DNA of 64,000 bases, from positions 48,228-112,227 of the forward strand of contig JAUCBJ010009045.1 in NCBI GenBank assembly GCA_032718475.1. The letters are read 5' to 3'. The stretch comes from Nemertoderma westbladi. Taxonomy: Eukaryota > Xenacoelomorpha > Nemertodermatida > Nemertodermatidae. A program made the translations under genes and the position numbers. Positions 1-10,888 of this stretch are shown piece after piece (the stretch's first letter is position 1; each line of letters opens with the position of its first letter). A model generated the notes under the pieces. It saw nothing but the letters and a program-made list of their open reading frames with translations, had not been told where the DNA came from and did no database searches.

Positions 1-40
1 CAGATCAGATCAGATAAGGACAGACGTTTTATTCTACCTC

Positions 41-1102
41 TTCGCCGTATCCGTATCCGTATGTATGCATTTGCCGTATCCGTATGTACATACAGACACA
101 CGCTTATGTGCCGTACCGGCATGTAATGGATTCCTATGGCTGTATGGGGAATAATCCGTATGTGATTTTTGAGATTAGGCATTGTGGACCAGTAAGAAGT
201 GCACAACACACATGCAGACTGAAGACAGGTGCCTACTTAAAGCTAAGTGATTTAAAGAGTGTGGCTGCCGCTACCTTTATGTCAAATAAACAATGCAGGA
301 CAGGTCCAGGATGAGTGACAGCCGGTGTCCGCCAGCCCCGAGATGCGCCAGCAGTGCAGTACCTACTGTATTAACCAGTTAACCCGTCTTGACGCCGCTT
401 GGAAAACTAACCAACCGTGATTTATTTTTGAACTGTTTTTCCACCAACCTGGCTGCCTGGCTATAGAATGTTGTTGGTTGCTACAGTATATGGCATTACT
501 GCATTAACATAGTATAGACTGATAGAAGCAGCAATGAGAATGCTAAGGGAATAAACATTCGCACAGATATTGAAAACCGTCGTGTCAGTTTGTCCTTCTT
601 TGTGAATTTATTAACATATAATATACCTTTACTTTCGCCGTTTCGGGGCCAGTATTTAGTTAACCATAGCAGGCCCTATGCAGCCAAGTGCCAACAAGAC
701 CAACCTAGTGCCAGTTAGTCAAACCACGTGTCACGTGTCAGCGAGTGCAACCGGGTGCCAGTAATTAATCTAATTTCAACCGGGTGGCAAGGTGTCAGTT
801 AGTACAATAAAACTTTAAGCGCTGTGGCGCATCCCGGGACTGAAGGACATCATCTGTCACTCATCCTGGACCTACAATGTTTATTTGACATAAAGGTAGC
901 GGCAGCCGCACTCTTTAAATCACTTAGCTTTAAGTAGGCCTACCTGTCTTCAGTCTGCATGTGTGTTGTGCTTGTGCACTTCTTACTGGTCCGTAATGCC
1001 TAATCTTTAAAATCACATACGGATTATTCTCCATAGGAATCCATTACATACGCGTATGTGCATACGGATACGGCAAATGCATACGGATGCGGATACGGCG
1101 AA
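41..1102. repeat. Foldback (long inverted-repeat) element
   Basis: Two arms are reverse complements of each other: about 41-357 and about 818-1102. The outermost bases TTCGCCGTAT (41-50) pair with ATACGGCGAA (1093-1102). The inner CTGTCACTCATCCTGGACCT at 854-873 pairs with 302-321. The arms contain short CCGTATCCGTAT sub-repeats near the tip. The 460-bp centre has no coding signal but holds several GGTGCCAGTTAGT-like words. The arms have small indels relative to each other, so the copy is not brand new. It looks like a non-autonomous foldback DNA transposon. I see no clear target-site duplication, so the superfamily is unknown. The short open frames in the arms are not genes. Confidence 0.8.
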
Positions 1103-1383
1103 AAGTTATACCCACCACTGTGTACTGCTTCACTGCATAAGGCAAAAACGCTTAACTGAGTTTAAGTCTGTAAGTGGCCTCGTTTGGCTATATAGCCTAG
1201 CCATATGGATATGTACGAAAAGTATAAGAAAAAACGTATCAGAGTATGCTCAATCCAACTGTCCAATGATATACCATATACACCGGTATATACAGATATA
1301 TATATAACACACCCCTAGTACGGTTACGGTACTGCTGCAGTGCTGTACTTTATTATTTCCTTTTAATGCAGGACTAGCTCATT
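1103..1383. other. Unassigned spacer
   Basis: No exon, repeat unit or transposon end is recognisable. The stretch has AT-rich alternating runs (around 1285-1310) and nothing that supports a gene. Confidence 0.4.
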
Positions 1384-1638
1384 TAGTTAAGGATTCTGCG
1401 GAGTATTGCAATATTGCCTTCAGAGCGCAAAATGCGCTCGTTAAAACAGGCCGTTACAAGCGATCTCCTCGTGCAAACTGCGCTAACTAAAGTTCGGAGT
1501 AAAACACCATCCATATCAAGATATAACGAGATGAAGGTTATCCCGCAACTCATGTACCAAGGACATAGTTTGTTCGGGTATGCGATGGACAATCCCTCGG
1601 AAATGGCGACAGAGGAGTCATCACATGTCACATGTTGA
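1384..1638 (+). pseudogene. Possible degenerate coding segment, unidentified
   Basis: This stretch is richer in sense codons than its surroundings. One plus frame reads from 1384 to about 1490 (LVKDSAEYCNIAFRAQNALV...). A second frame reads from 1414 to 1638 (LLVQTALTKVRSK then NEMKVIPQLMYQGHSLFGYA) and ends in a stop. The two frames overlap, so a frameshift could join them into one short peptide. No family is recognised and no splice sites are convincing. It could be a decayed exon or transposon fragment, or chance. Confidence 0.2.
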
Positions 1639-1735
1639 GTCCGCGCCCAGAGAGGCTCATTAAATAAAACTGAGATATTTCTCTACATGGGGGTCACACG
1701 TTGAGTCCGCGCCCGGAGAGACTCTTTAAACACTT
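1626..1735. repeat. Imperfect 67-bp direct duplication
   Basis: Two copies of a roughly 40-bp segment with core GTTGAGTCCGCGCCC lie about 67 bp apart, one from about 1626 and one from about 1693. They differ by a few substitutions. Function is unknown. Confidence 0.5.
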
Positions 1736-2254
1736 GTCACACTATTTTTGGTTTTATGTTTAATTTTCAGGATTGTTACTTAATGCGGGGTCGATCTCCG
1801 CTGGTGGCGAATTCATTTTTTCCGCTCCATTTGCTATAGAGTTGGATCATCCTTAGTCCTGTTTAATTACTTAATAATTTATAAAGATAATAAGTGTTAT
1901 ATTTCTGATTGCTTACGTATAGCTTTTACACGAGTCCGACTTAGCTCTCATAACCTGAGAGTTGAAAAGGGACCCTGCAGCAGGACACCGAGGGACCGCA
2001 GAGTGTCACTGTGAAGGGACTTCTGTTCAGGATGAGTGTCATGTCCATTTGAACTGCGCACACTCAGCGCATATACGCCGTAAATCCGGAACTAAAATGA
2101 CAGCGCTACAGGATTTATTTTATTTTCTTTACCTTCTGTACCAATGTGTGTGTTGTTTATATACTGTATTTATAATGTTATGAAACTAGTATGTGTATGC
2201 ATGCATGGAGGGTAACGTAATGTACTCTTGCTGTTCACTCTTGTTTATTATTTA

Positions 2255-2345
2255 TTTCGGTTAGGTCGCAGGTTCAAATGCGACTAAATGATGTAAAAAT
2301 TTCGCATTGTTGTTTCCCTAAGCAAGACACTGCATTATAGGTAAC
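2255..2345 (+). mobile_element. Possible SINE fragment
   Basis: A Pol III B-box-like word GGTTCAAATGC at about 2271 is followed by TTTCCCTAAGCAAGACACTG at about 2314. A phrase of the form CCTnnGCAAGACAC is common in the bodies of tRNA-derived SINEs. The A box is not clear, and neither the ends nor a tail can be defined. Confidence 0.3.
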
Positions 2346-3050
2346 AGCCAAGAGAAAGGAGCATTCCGCAATATATCTATTACATATTGTAATATCGTTA
2401 CCGATCCAATCTCAGAGAATTACCCAGCAATCCAGAGAAATCGATGTGTAAATTTAAAATTACAAATTAAAATTGGCTTGACATCATACAACAGTACATT
2501 TTTAATCCAGTAATCCAATTTCATTCAATTCCAATACGCCGGTTTAGTTCACTCTGCATGATTGATGCATAATAGCATTTTTGAACATGTTTACAATTAA
2601 TTTAATAAATACAGAATATTGATCAGTTTAAATAAAAACATTCACAAATGAAATAATAAATAAATATATAAATTAACAGTACTACAGTAAATAAAAATTA
2701 CAAATATGGAAAAATTTAATATTCCTTAATAATTGAATAATTAAGCAGCTTTCAAATTCTCTTTTTAAACCGCATAACATTACTTGTATGCCTTATAATA
2801 ATAATAATTAATCAATTATTTATTTCAGTTAATTTTACCTGCATTATTTGAGATATTATTAATTTGGACTAATTTTAATAACTACCCTTATCGGCGCTGC
2901 AGTATCATATCAGGTGTAATTATGGGTCATTAAAACTATTATTTTATTTTATTAATAATTTAACTTTTAGTCAATAATATTAATGTAGGCTAATCTAGAT
3001 AAATGAAAAATAAATCAACAATTTTATATTATTTCGGAGACGCGAGCCCC
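2346..3050. other. AT-rich spacer
   Basis: AT-rich DNA with short A/T runs up to the edge of the 42-bp array. I find no gene, tRNA or transposon terminus. The only open frames are short or belong to the array. Confidence 0.5.
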
Positions 3051-6000
3051 GATCTCGGGCCCCGGGATATCCAACCAATAGGTGCGTTGAGTTATCTCGG
3101 GCCCCGAGATATCCAACCAATCAGTGCGTTGAGTTATCTCGGTCCTCGAGATATCCAACCAATCAGTGCGTTGAGTTATCTCGGGCCCCGAGATATCCAA
3201 CCAATCAGTGCGTTGAGTTATCTCGGGCCCCGAGATATCCAACCAATCAGTGCGTTGAGTTATCTCGGGCCCCGAGATATCCAACCAATCAGTGCGTTGA
3301 GTTATCTCGGGCCCCGAGATATCCAACCAATCAGTGCGTTGAGTTATCTCGTTCCCCGAGATATCCAACCAATCAGTGCGTTGAGTTATCTCGGGCCCCG
3401 AGATATCCAACCAATCAGTGCGTTGAGTTATCTCGGGCCCCGAGATATCCAACCAATCAGTGCGTTGAGTTATCTCGTTCCCCGAGATATCCAACCAATC
3501 AGTGCGTTGAGTTATCTCGGGCCCCGAGATATCCAACCAATCAGTGCGTTGAGTTATCTCGGGCCCCGAGATATCCAACCAATCAGTGCGTTGAGTTATC
3601 TCGGGCCGCGAGATATCCAACCAATCAGTGCGTTGAGTTATCTCGGGCCCCGAGATATCCAACCAATCAGTGCGTTGAGTTATCTCGTTCCCCGAGATAT
3701 CCAACCAATCAGTGCGTTGAGTTATCTCGGGCCCCGAGATATCCAACCAATCAGTGCGCTGAGTTATCTCGGGCCCCGAGATATCCAACCAATCAGTGCG
3801 TTGAGTTATCTCGTTCCCCGAGATATCCAACCAATCAGTGCGTTGAGTTATCTCGTTCCCCGAGATATCCAACCAATCAGTGCGTTGAGTTATCTCGTTC
3901 CCCGAGATATCCAACCAATAAGTGCGTTGAGTTATCTCGGGCCCCGAGATATCCAACCAATCAGTGCGTTGAGTTATCTCGGGCCCCGAGATATCCAACC
4001 AATCAGTGCGTTGAGTTATCTCGGGCCCCGAGATATCCAACCAATCAGTGCGTTGAGTTATCTCGGGCCCCGAGATATCCAACCAATCAGTGCGTTGAGT
4101 TATCTCGTTCCCCGAGATATCCAACCAATCAGTGCGTTGAGTTATCTCGGGCCCCGAGATATCCAACCAATCAGTGCGTTGAGTTATCTCGGGCCCCGAG
4201 ATATCCAACCAATCAGTGCGTTGAGTTATCTCGTTCCCCGAGATATCCAACCAATCAGTGCGTTGAGTTATCTCGTTCCCCGAGATATCCAACCAATCAG
4301 TGCGTTGAGTTATCTCGTTCCCCGAGATATCCAACCAATCAGTGCGTTGAGTTATCTCGTTCCCCGAAATATCCAACCAATCAGTGCGTTGAGTTATCTC
4401 GTTCCCCGAGATATCCAACCAATCAGTGCGTTGAGTTATCTCGTTCCCCGAGATATCCAACCAATCAGTGCGTTGAGTTATCTCGGGCCCCGAGATATCC
4501 AACCAATCAGTGCGTTGAGTTATCTCGGGCCCCGAGATATCCAACCAATCAGTGCGTTGAGTTATCTCGGGCCCCGAGATATCCAACCAATCAGTGCGTT
4601 GAGTTATCTCGTTCCCCGAGATATCCAACCAATAAGTGCGTTGAGTTATCTCGGGCCCCGAGATATCCAACCAATCAGTGCGTTGAGTTATCTCGGGCCC
4701 CGAGATATCCAACCAATCAGTGCGTTGAGTTATCTCGGGCCCCGAGATATCCAACCAATCAGTGCGTTGAGTTATCTCGGGCCCCGAGATATCCAACCAA
4801 TCAGTGCGTTGAGTTATCTCGTTCCCCGAGATATCCAACCAATCAGTGCGTTGAGTTATCTCGGGCCCCGAGATATCCAACCAATCAGTGCGTTGAGTTA
4901 TCTCGGGCCCCGAGATATCCAACCAATCAGTGCGTTGAGTTATCTCGTTCCCCGAGATATCCAACCAATCAGTGCGTTGAGTTATCTCGTTCCCCGAGAT
5001 ATCCAACCAATCAGTGCGTTGAGTTATCTCGTTCCCCGAGATATCCAACCAATCAGTGCGTTGAGTTATCTCGTTCCCCGAAATATCCAACCAATCAGTG
5101 CGTTGAGTTATCTCGGGCCCCGAGATATCCAACCAATCAGTGCGTTGAGTTATCTCGGGCCCCGAGATATCCAACCAATCAGTGCGTTGAGTTATCTCGG
5201 GCCGCGAGATATCCAACCAATCAGTGCGTTGAGTTATCTCGGGCCCCGAGATATCCAACCAATCAGTGCGTTGAGTTATCTCGTTCCCCGAGATATCCAA
5301 CCAATCAGTGCGTTGAGTTATCTCGGGCCCCGAGATATCCAACCACTGAGTTATCTCGGGCCCCGAGATATCCAACCAATCAGTGCGTTGAGTTATCTCG
5401 TTCCCCGAGATATCCAACCAATCAGTGCGTTGAGTTATCTCGTTCCCCGAGATATCCAACCAATCAGTGCGTGAGTTATCTCGTTCCCCGAGATATCCAA
5501 CCAATAAGTGCGTTGAGTTATCTCGGGCCCCGAGATATCCAACCAATCAGTGCGTTGAGTTATCTCGGGCCCCGAGATATCCAACCAATCAGTGCGTTGA
5601 GTTATCTCGGGCCCCGAGATATCCAACCAATCAGTGCGTTGAGTTATCTCGGGCCCCGAGATATCCAACCAATCAGTGCGTTGAGTTATCTCGTTCCCCG
5701 AGATATCCAACCAATCAGTGCGTTGAGTTATCTCGGGCCCCGAGATATCCAACCAATCAGTGCGTTGAGTTATCTCGGGCCCCGAGATATCCAACCAATC
5801 AGTGCGTTGAGTTATCTCGTTCCCCGAGATATCCAACCAATCAGTGCGTTGAGTTATCTCGTTCCCCGAGATATCCAACCAATCAGTGCGTTGAGTTATC
5901 TCGTTCCCCGAGATATCCAACCAATCAGTGCGTTGAGTTATCTCGTTCCCCGAAATATCCAACCAATCAGTGCGTTGAGTTATCTCGTTCCCCGAGATAT

Positions 6001-7380
6001 CCAACCAATCAGTGCGTTGAGTTATCTCGTTCCCCGAGATATCCAACCAATCAGTGCGTTGAGTTATCTCGGGCCCCGAGATATCCAACCAATCAGTGCG
6101 TTGAGTTATCTCGGGCCCCGAGATATCCAACCAATCAGTGCGTTGAGTTATCTCGGGCCCCGAGATATCCAACCAATCAGTGCGTTGAGTTATCTCGTTC
6201 CCCGAGATATCCAACCAATAAGTGCGTTGAGTTATCTCGGGCCCCGAGATATCCAACCAATCAGTGCGTTGAGTTATCTCGGGCCCCGAGATATCCAACC
6301 AATCAGTGCGTTGAGTTATCTCGGGCCCCGAGATATCCAACCAATCAGTGCGTTGAGTTATCTCGGGCCCCGAGATATCCAACCAATCAGTGCGTTGAGT
6401 TATCTCGTTCCCCGAGATATCCAACCAATCAGTGCGTTGAGTTATCTCGGGCCCCGAGATATCCAACCAATCAGTGCGTTGAGTTATCTCGGGCCCCGAG
6501 ATATCCAACCAATCAGTGCGTTGAGTTATCTCGTTCCCCGAGATATCCAACCAATCAGTGCGTTGAGTTATCTCGTTCCCCGAGATATCCAACCAATCAG
6601 TGCGTTGAGTTATCTCGTTCCCCGAGATATCCAACCAATCAGTGCGTTGAGTTATCTCGTTCCCCGAAATATCCAACCAATCAGTGCGTTGAGTTATCTC
6701 GTTCCCCGAGATATCCAACCAATCAGTGCGTTGAGTTATCTCGTTCCCCGAGATATCCAACCAATCAGTGCGTTGAGTTATCTCGGGCCCCGAGATATCC
6801 AACCAATCAGTGCGTTGAGTTATCTCGGGCCCCGAGATATCCAACCAATCAGTGCGTTGAGTTATCTCGGGCCCCGAGATATCCAACCAATCAGTGCGTT
6901 GAGTTATCTCGTTCCCCGAAATATCCAACCAATCAGTGCGTTGAGTTATCTCGGTCCCCGAGATATCCAACCAATCAGTGCGTTGAGTTATCTCGTTCCC
7001 CGAAATATCCAACCAATCAGTGCGTTGAGTTATCTCGGGCCCCGAGATATCCAACCAATCAGTGCGTTGAGTTATCTTGGGTCCCGAGATATCCAACCAA
7101 TCAGTGCGTTGAGTTATCTCGGTCCCCGAGATATCCAACCAATCAGTGCGTTGAGTTATCTCGTTCCCCGAAATATCCAACCAATCAGTGCGTTGAGTTA
7201 TCTCGGGCCCCGAGATATCCAACCAATGAGTGCGTTGAGTTATCTTGGGTCCCGAGATATCCAACCAATCAGTGCGTTGAGTTATCTCGGGCCCCGAGAT
7301 ATCCAACCAATCAGTGCGTTGAGTTATCTCGTTCCCCGAGATATCAAACCAATCAGTGCGTTGAGTTATCTCGGGCCCGG
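3051..7380. repeat. 42-bp minisatellite array with higher-order structure
   Basis: About 103 head-to-tail copies of a 42-bp unit. Each unit holds a near-palindrome (ATCTCGGGCCCCGAGAT) and a CCAAT box (CCAACCAATCAG). Two main variants differ at the palindrome centre: GGGCCCC and GTTCCCC. A minor variant has CCGAAAT instead of CCGAGAT, another has AATAAGTG instead of AATCAGTG. The variants recur in a fixed order, giving a 17-unit (714-bp) higher-order repeat. Two units near 5345 and 5470 are shortened by 9 and 1 bp. Because 42 is divisible by 3, several frames on both strands stay open for 640-840 codons. These are repeat artefacts, not proteins. Confidence 0.97.
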
Positions 7381-7760
7381 AATTGCAGACTTTTAGGTAA
7401 ACCAAGATAGTGGATATCTTCGAATATTTAACGCCTTTCTCAAGGAACGCGGTGTTTAGGTGCAGTATCATATACCCAAGAAGCATCACAAACTCGGATT
7501 TCGTTGTTAATAAAATTTGCTATTTCACTATTGCTATAGCCTACTGGAATTGTTACGTTATTTTTGAGTCCTACTTCAATGAATGAACGGATCCTATGAT
7601 TTTTCTAATGTGTCTGCTGAAAGTCTGCGTGTACTAAAAGTGCAATAAAACCAAGGTACAGTAATAATGTAGAATAGCACAAGTACAAAAACAATGTCAT
7701 ACACATGCCTTATTCTAAAATCCCGTTTTTTCGGTTTTTACATTTCAGAATCAGACAAAA
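7381..7760. other. Spacer between satellite blocks
   Basis: Mostly unique AT-rich sequence. No coding potential or transposon ends were found. It separates the 42-bp array from its inverted 62-bp relatives. Confidence 0.5.
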
Positions 7761-8050
7761 ATTGATTGGTTTGTTATCTCTCTGGTTTGAATTAGTAAGT
7801 CAGGTTAGGTCAGGTTAGGTTAGTAAGTTAGGTCAGGAGATAATACAGCTCAATGATTGGTTGGTTATCTCGGGGCCCGAGTTAGTAAGTCAGGGCCCGA
7901 GATAATACAGCTCAATGATTGGTTGGTTATCTCGGGGCCCGAGTTGGTAAGTCAGGGCCCGATATAATACAGCTCACTGATTGGTTGGTTAACTCGGTGC
8001 CCGAGTTAGTAAGTTAGGGCCCGAGATAATTCAACTAACTGATTGGTTGG
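7761..8050. repeat. 62-bp tandem repeat related to the 42-bp satellite, inverted
   Basis: Units starting at 7849, 7911, 7973 and 8035 are exactly 62 bp apart. A degenerate copy lies upstream from about 7761, with GGTCAGGTTA-type sub-repeats. Each unit contains TGATTGGTTGGTTATCTCGG and a second half palindrome (GGGCCCGAGATAA). These are the reverse complements of the CCAAT box and palindrome of the 42-bp unit. The two blocks therefore share an ancestor and point in opposite directions. Confidence 0.85.
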
Positions 8051-8130
8051 ATCTGTCAAACACAGGCATCACATCTGTCAACTATTTTTTCGCGCACCAA
8101 CCCTATTACGCAATATAATTGTATTATAAT

Positions 8131-8491
8131 TAACTACTGTATACACGGTTTGATCCACCCTGCAGTATTCGCTAACTACTGTAGACGGTTTGATCCATCA
8201 TGCAGTATTCGCTAACTACTGCACACGGTTTGATACATCCTGCAGTAATCGCTAACTACTGTAGACCGTTTGATCCATCCTCCAGTATTCGCTAACTACT
8301 GTACACGGTTTAATCAATCCTGCAGTATTTGCTAACTACTGTACACGGTTTGATCCATCCTGCAGTATTCGCTAACTACTGTACACGGTTTGATCCATCC
8401 TCCAGTATTCGCTAACTACTGTACACGGTTTGATCAATCCTGCAGTATTTGCTAACTACTGTACACGGTTTGATCCATCCTGCAGTATTCG
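8131..8491 (-). repeat. 40-bp array derived from the stop-codon region of the LRR gene
   Basis: Nine tandem copies of a 40-bp unit. On the minus strand the unit begins GAATACTGCAGGATGGATC and ends AGTAGTTAGC. The copy nearest the exon is the coding one: it encodes EYCRMDQTVYSS and the TAG stop. The other copies form the presumed 3' UTR. A 3-unit (120-bp) block is itself duplicated (8281-8400 against 8401 onward). One unit near 8309 carries ATTAAA on the minus strand, a possible weak poly(A) signal. No AATAAA was seen downstream. Confidence 0.9.
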
Positions 8492-8577
8492 CCTGTATCC
8501 AGATTCTTTGCAATCAACTGATTAGGGTCTGCGTTTGGTACTTTATGTTCGATATAGACACGCCCATTACAACAATC
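8452..8577 (-). CDS. LRR protein gene, terminal exon (C-terminus and stop)
   Basis: The acceptor ATTTTATACAG ends at 8578. The exon begins GAT TGT TGT in phase 0 and runs 42 codons including the TAG stop at 8454-8452. It encodes a short tail after the last LRR (DCCNGRVYIEHKVPNADPNQ, then LIAKNLDTGEYCRMDQTVYS). Splice phase agrees with the exon at 8817-9002 across a 239-bp intron that contains a C-rich stretch (about 8657-8710). The last 40 bp of the exon, including the stop, is the template of the tandem array that follows. The original stop may therefore have been elsewhere before the array formed. Confidence 0.78.
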   Translation of the reverse strand, partial: DCCNGRVYIEHKVPNADPNQLIAKNLDTGEYCRMDQTVYSS

Positions 8578-8816
8578 CTGTATAAAATATAAATAACTAC
8601 AAAGTAAAGTAATATCAAGTTTGGCATTACAACACAGACCCACTCACCCCGAATCACCCCCCCCCCCCCACACCCACTCCCGACTCACACCCACCCACAC
8701 CAACCCCGACTCATCCCAACCCGGGCCGTCGTGGAAACTAGCTCGGTGTCTGTGGCACCTAGCTCGGGGCCAGTTAATACTATACTGTAGCTACACCAAA
8801 ATAATAATACACTTAC
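8578..8816 (-). other. Short intron of the LRR gene
   Basis: 239 bp between the last two coding exons. It holds a run of about 13 C (around 8658) and an imperfect (CCCGACTCA/CACCCA) simple repeat. No other feature is visible. Confidence 0.6.
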
Positions 8817-9002
8817 TTTGAGGTATGTGAGAGCGGCTGTCGTCACTTTCGAGCAGGCCGTAACGTAAAGACTTTCCAACATATGGCAGTTATTAGCTAA
8901 CGCAATAACCGACTTGTCAGTCAAACCGTGAATACCACTAAGTACCACGTCCCTCAATTGGGCACATCCACCTGCTACATCGCAAATACCGGCATTAGAG
9001 AC
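8817..9002 (-). CDS. LRR protein gene, penultimate exon
   Basis: A 186-bp exon (62 codons) with strong borders: acceptor TTTATTTCAG before GTC TCT AAT and donor AAA|GTAAGT at 8817/8816. It encodes VSNAGICDVAGGCAQLRDVV, then LSGIHGLTDKSVIALANNC and a final helix ending TYLK. This is about two and a half cysteine-type LRRs. It continues the LRR register of the exon at 30692-31171: ...LYLKGCKE joins VSNAGI, the normal transition from a GC strand to the next helix. Both ends are phase 0. Confidence 0.9.
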
Positions 9003-9071
9003 CTGAAATAAATTAACTTTTATTAATGGAAGAGACAGCCCGCAATTTATTATCTGCCCATATGAAACCAA

Positions 9072-9447
9072 AGAACGTCAGCAAAATAATTGTAAGAACC
9101 GAGGCGCACTACACTCACACTCACAGATAGATTATACAGTAGTACCAAACGAGTCTAATCGTTAATATATTACAATTTAGGACTATTTTAACTAAACAGA
9201 TATATTTTAGGTATTATAATGAATCTTACGAGCCCAGCTTAAAGGTAAGGGGTGTTTGTTTATTATTAAATGTTATGGAAGCTTCACGTTGCTGATTAAC
9301 CTTTAGCGTGCAGTTATTGTACCACGTAACACACGTACAGTACAGATACAAACTTTCATCAAAGTTGGCAGCTGCGTTGCTGAGATATTGACTTTCAACC
9401 ATGTAATGCCAGACAGGCGGCTAACGGCGAGCCCATACCCGCACTAT
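9072..9447. other. Intron sequence, nothing recognised
   Basis: The upstream edge of the large LRR intron. AT-rich, with no repeat unit or coding signal that I can name. Confidence 0.4.
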
Positions 9448-10888
9448 GAGGCGCCCTTTGGGCCTTAAGGTTGTAGGGTACCCTAACAATATTTTAAAAA
9501 AATGTCGAAAAGGTTTTTTGACTATTTTTAAGATCAAAATTTTTCGAAGATTACAGAAATCGGGTTTTTATAGGAATAGGATAAGCCTAAGGTGCCCAAA
9601 TGTCTGTCAGTCGGTCTGTCTGAAAGGTCTGTTAAATCTGAGAGACAGGCAGACCGACAGTCTAGATTTGGTCAAACTCAAAAACTGACATCAAAAATGA
9701 AATCACCGACCAGGAAAACCCCTAGATCGGAATTTTTAGGCAGGTGGAGTACTTACTTATTTTTGACAACCAGTTTGAATAATTCCTTGTTTTATAAAAA
9801 AAATGGCGGGAAGCTTTGAAAACTTGGAATGTCTTTTTCTTGAAAAGTAATTTTTTGTGTTTTTTTTAGACACAAAGGTACACTTTTCTGAGGAACTACT
9901 GGGTGAAATCTCATGAAATTTTCAGGAAATGTTAACAACAACGATTGGCCTATGCATGACTAGAATGTTGTTGGATGGGTGCTTTCTTAACAAGTTATTA
10001 AGAAAACAGTTGTTGAAATTTCGAATTTGGGTCAAAAACCGGGCATTGTTTTCAAAAATTACTGTAAAAACAAAAAAAACACAAAAAAATGTAAAAATTT
10101 TTAATTTTGTTTAGTCTTACTCTTGTCCGAATGGTTGATACATCTACCTGCAAAATTTCAGGAAATTTTTTCGGAGTTCTCTCAGAAAGGTACATTTTGT
10201 TTAATAGTAAAATATTAAGAAAACCTTGCGGTACCCTACAACCTTAAAAATATTGCACATAACTTCTAACTTGATTGTAGTGTGTGGGCAGTTTAACATT
10301 CAAACGAACTTGGTTGTAGTGTGTGTGCAGTTTTGTCAGCTTACATGACCCTCACACTACAAAGAACTTCGTTGTAGTGGGCAGTTTAACATTCAAACGA
10401 ACTTGGTTGTTGTGTGTGTGTAGTTTTGTCAGCTTACGTGCCCTCTTACATGACCCTCACCCACACACCCCAACGTGTGTGAAAACATTTTTGGAAAATA
10501 TTGTGGAGTCGCGGAATAATGATACAGCGCCAGCACATATTGTTTGTAGATCCCCTCGGTCGTGCACTTAGTAGCCCAAACGCCGCCTCATACAATTTCC
10601 TTTTTATGCCGCCCCATTTTCGTATATATCTTGATCTTCCTATTGTTGGCTTTGGATAGGAGCGCTCTTAATCAGTTTAGCGTAGGACTGGTTTTATTTT
10701 GAGAAACAGACAGATTGAGTGACAATTTAATGTTTGAATTTCCCTCCACAATATTTCCAAAAATGTTTTCACACACTACAACAAAGTTCGTTGTAGTGTT
10801 GGGGAGATGATTGACGAGAAACTCCACACACACAACAACCAAGTAGTTTATTGTTGTGAGATATATTTTTGTGGCCCAAACGGCGCCT
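9448..10888. mobile_element. Composite element bounded by GAGGCGCC...TTTGGGCC termini
   Basis: GAGGCGCCCTTTGGGCC at 9448-9464 is matched in inverse orientation by GGCCCAAACGGCGCCTC at 10872-10888 and by a diverged copy at about 10572-10588. Inside are repeated segments with AACTTGGTTGTAGTGTGTG (about 10270-10425). An inverted pair with core TGTGAAAACATTTTTGGAAA lies at about 10483-10515 and 10745-10780. The left side is interrupted by the TTAA element at 9469-10243. This looks like a foldback-type non-autonomous element. Its exact borders and superfamily are uncertain. Confidence 0.5.
9469..10243. mobile_element. Non-autonomous DNA transposon with TTAA target duplication
   Basis: Terminal inverted repeats GGTTGTAGGGTACC (from 9469) and GGTACCCTACAACC (to 10243) are flanked on both sides by TTAA (9465-9468 and 10244-10247). 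The 775-bp interior is AT-rich with poly(A)/poly(T) runs and no transposase. TTAA duplications are produced by the piggyBac and Kolobok superfamilies. The GG start fits Kolobok better than the CCC typical of piggyBac, but this is inference. Confidence 0.8.

Noticed and set aside
84-314. 76-codon ORF
   Set aside because: Lies wholly in one arm of the foldback element and has no protein-like composition.
3003-5474. An 823-codon ORF (and 640-840-codon ORFs on both strands) across the 42-bp array
   Set aside because: The 14-residue period comes from a 42-bp unit lacking stops in several frames. Overlapping long frames exist on both strands at once, and frame changes occur at deleted units. This is a repeat artefact.
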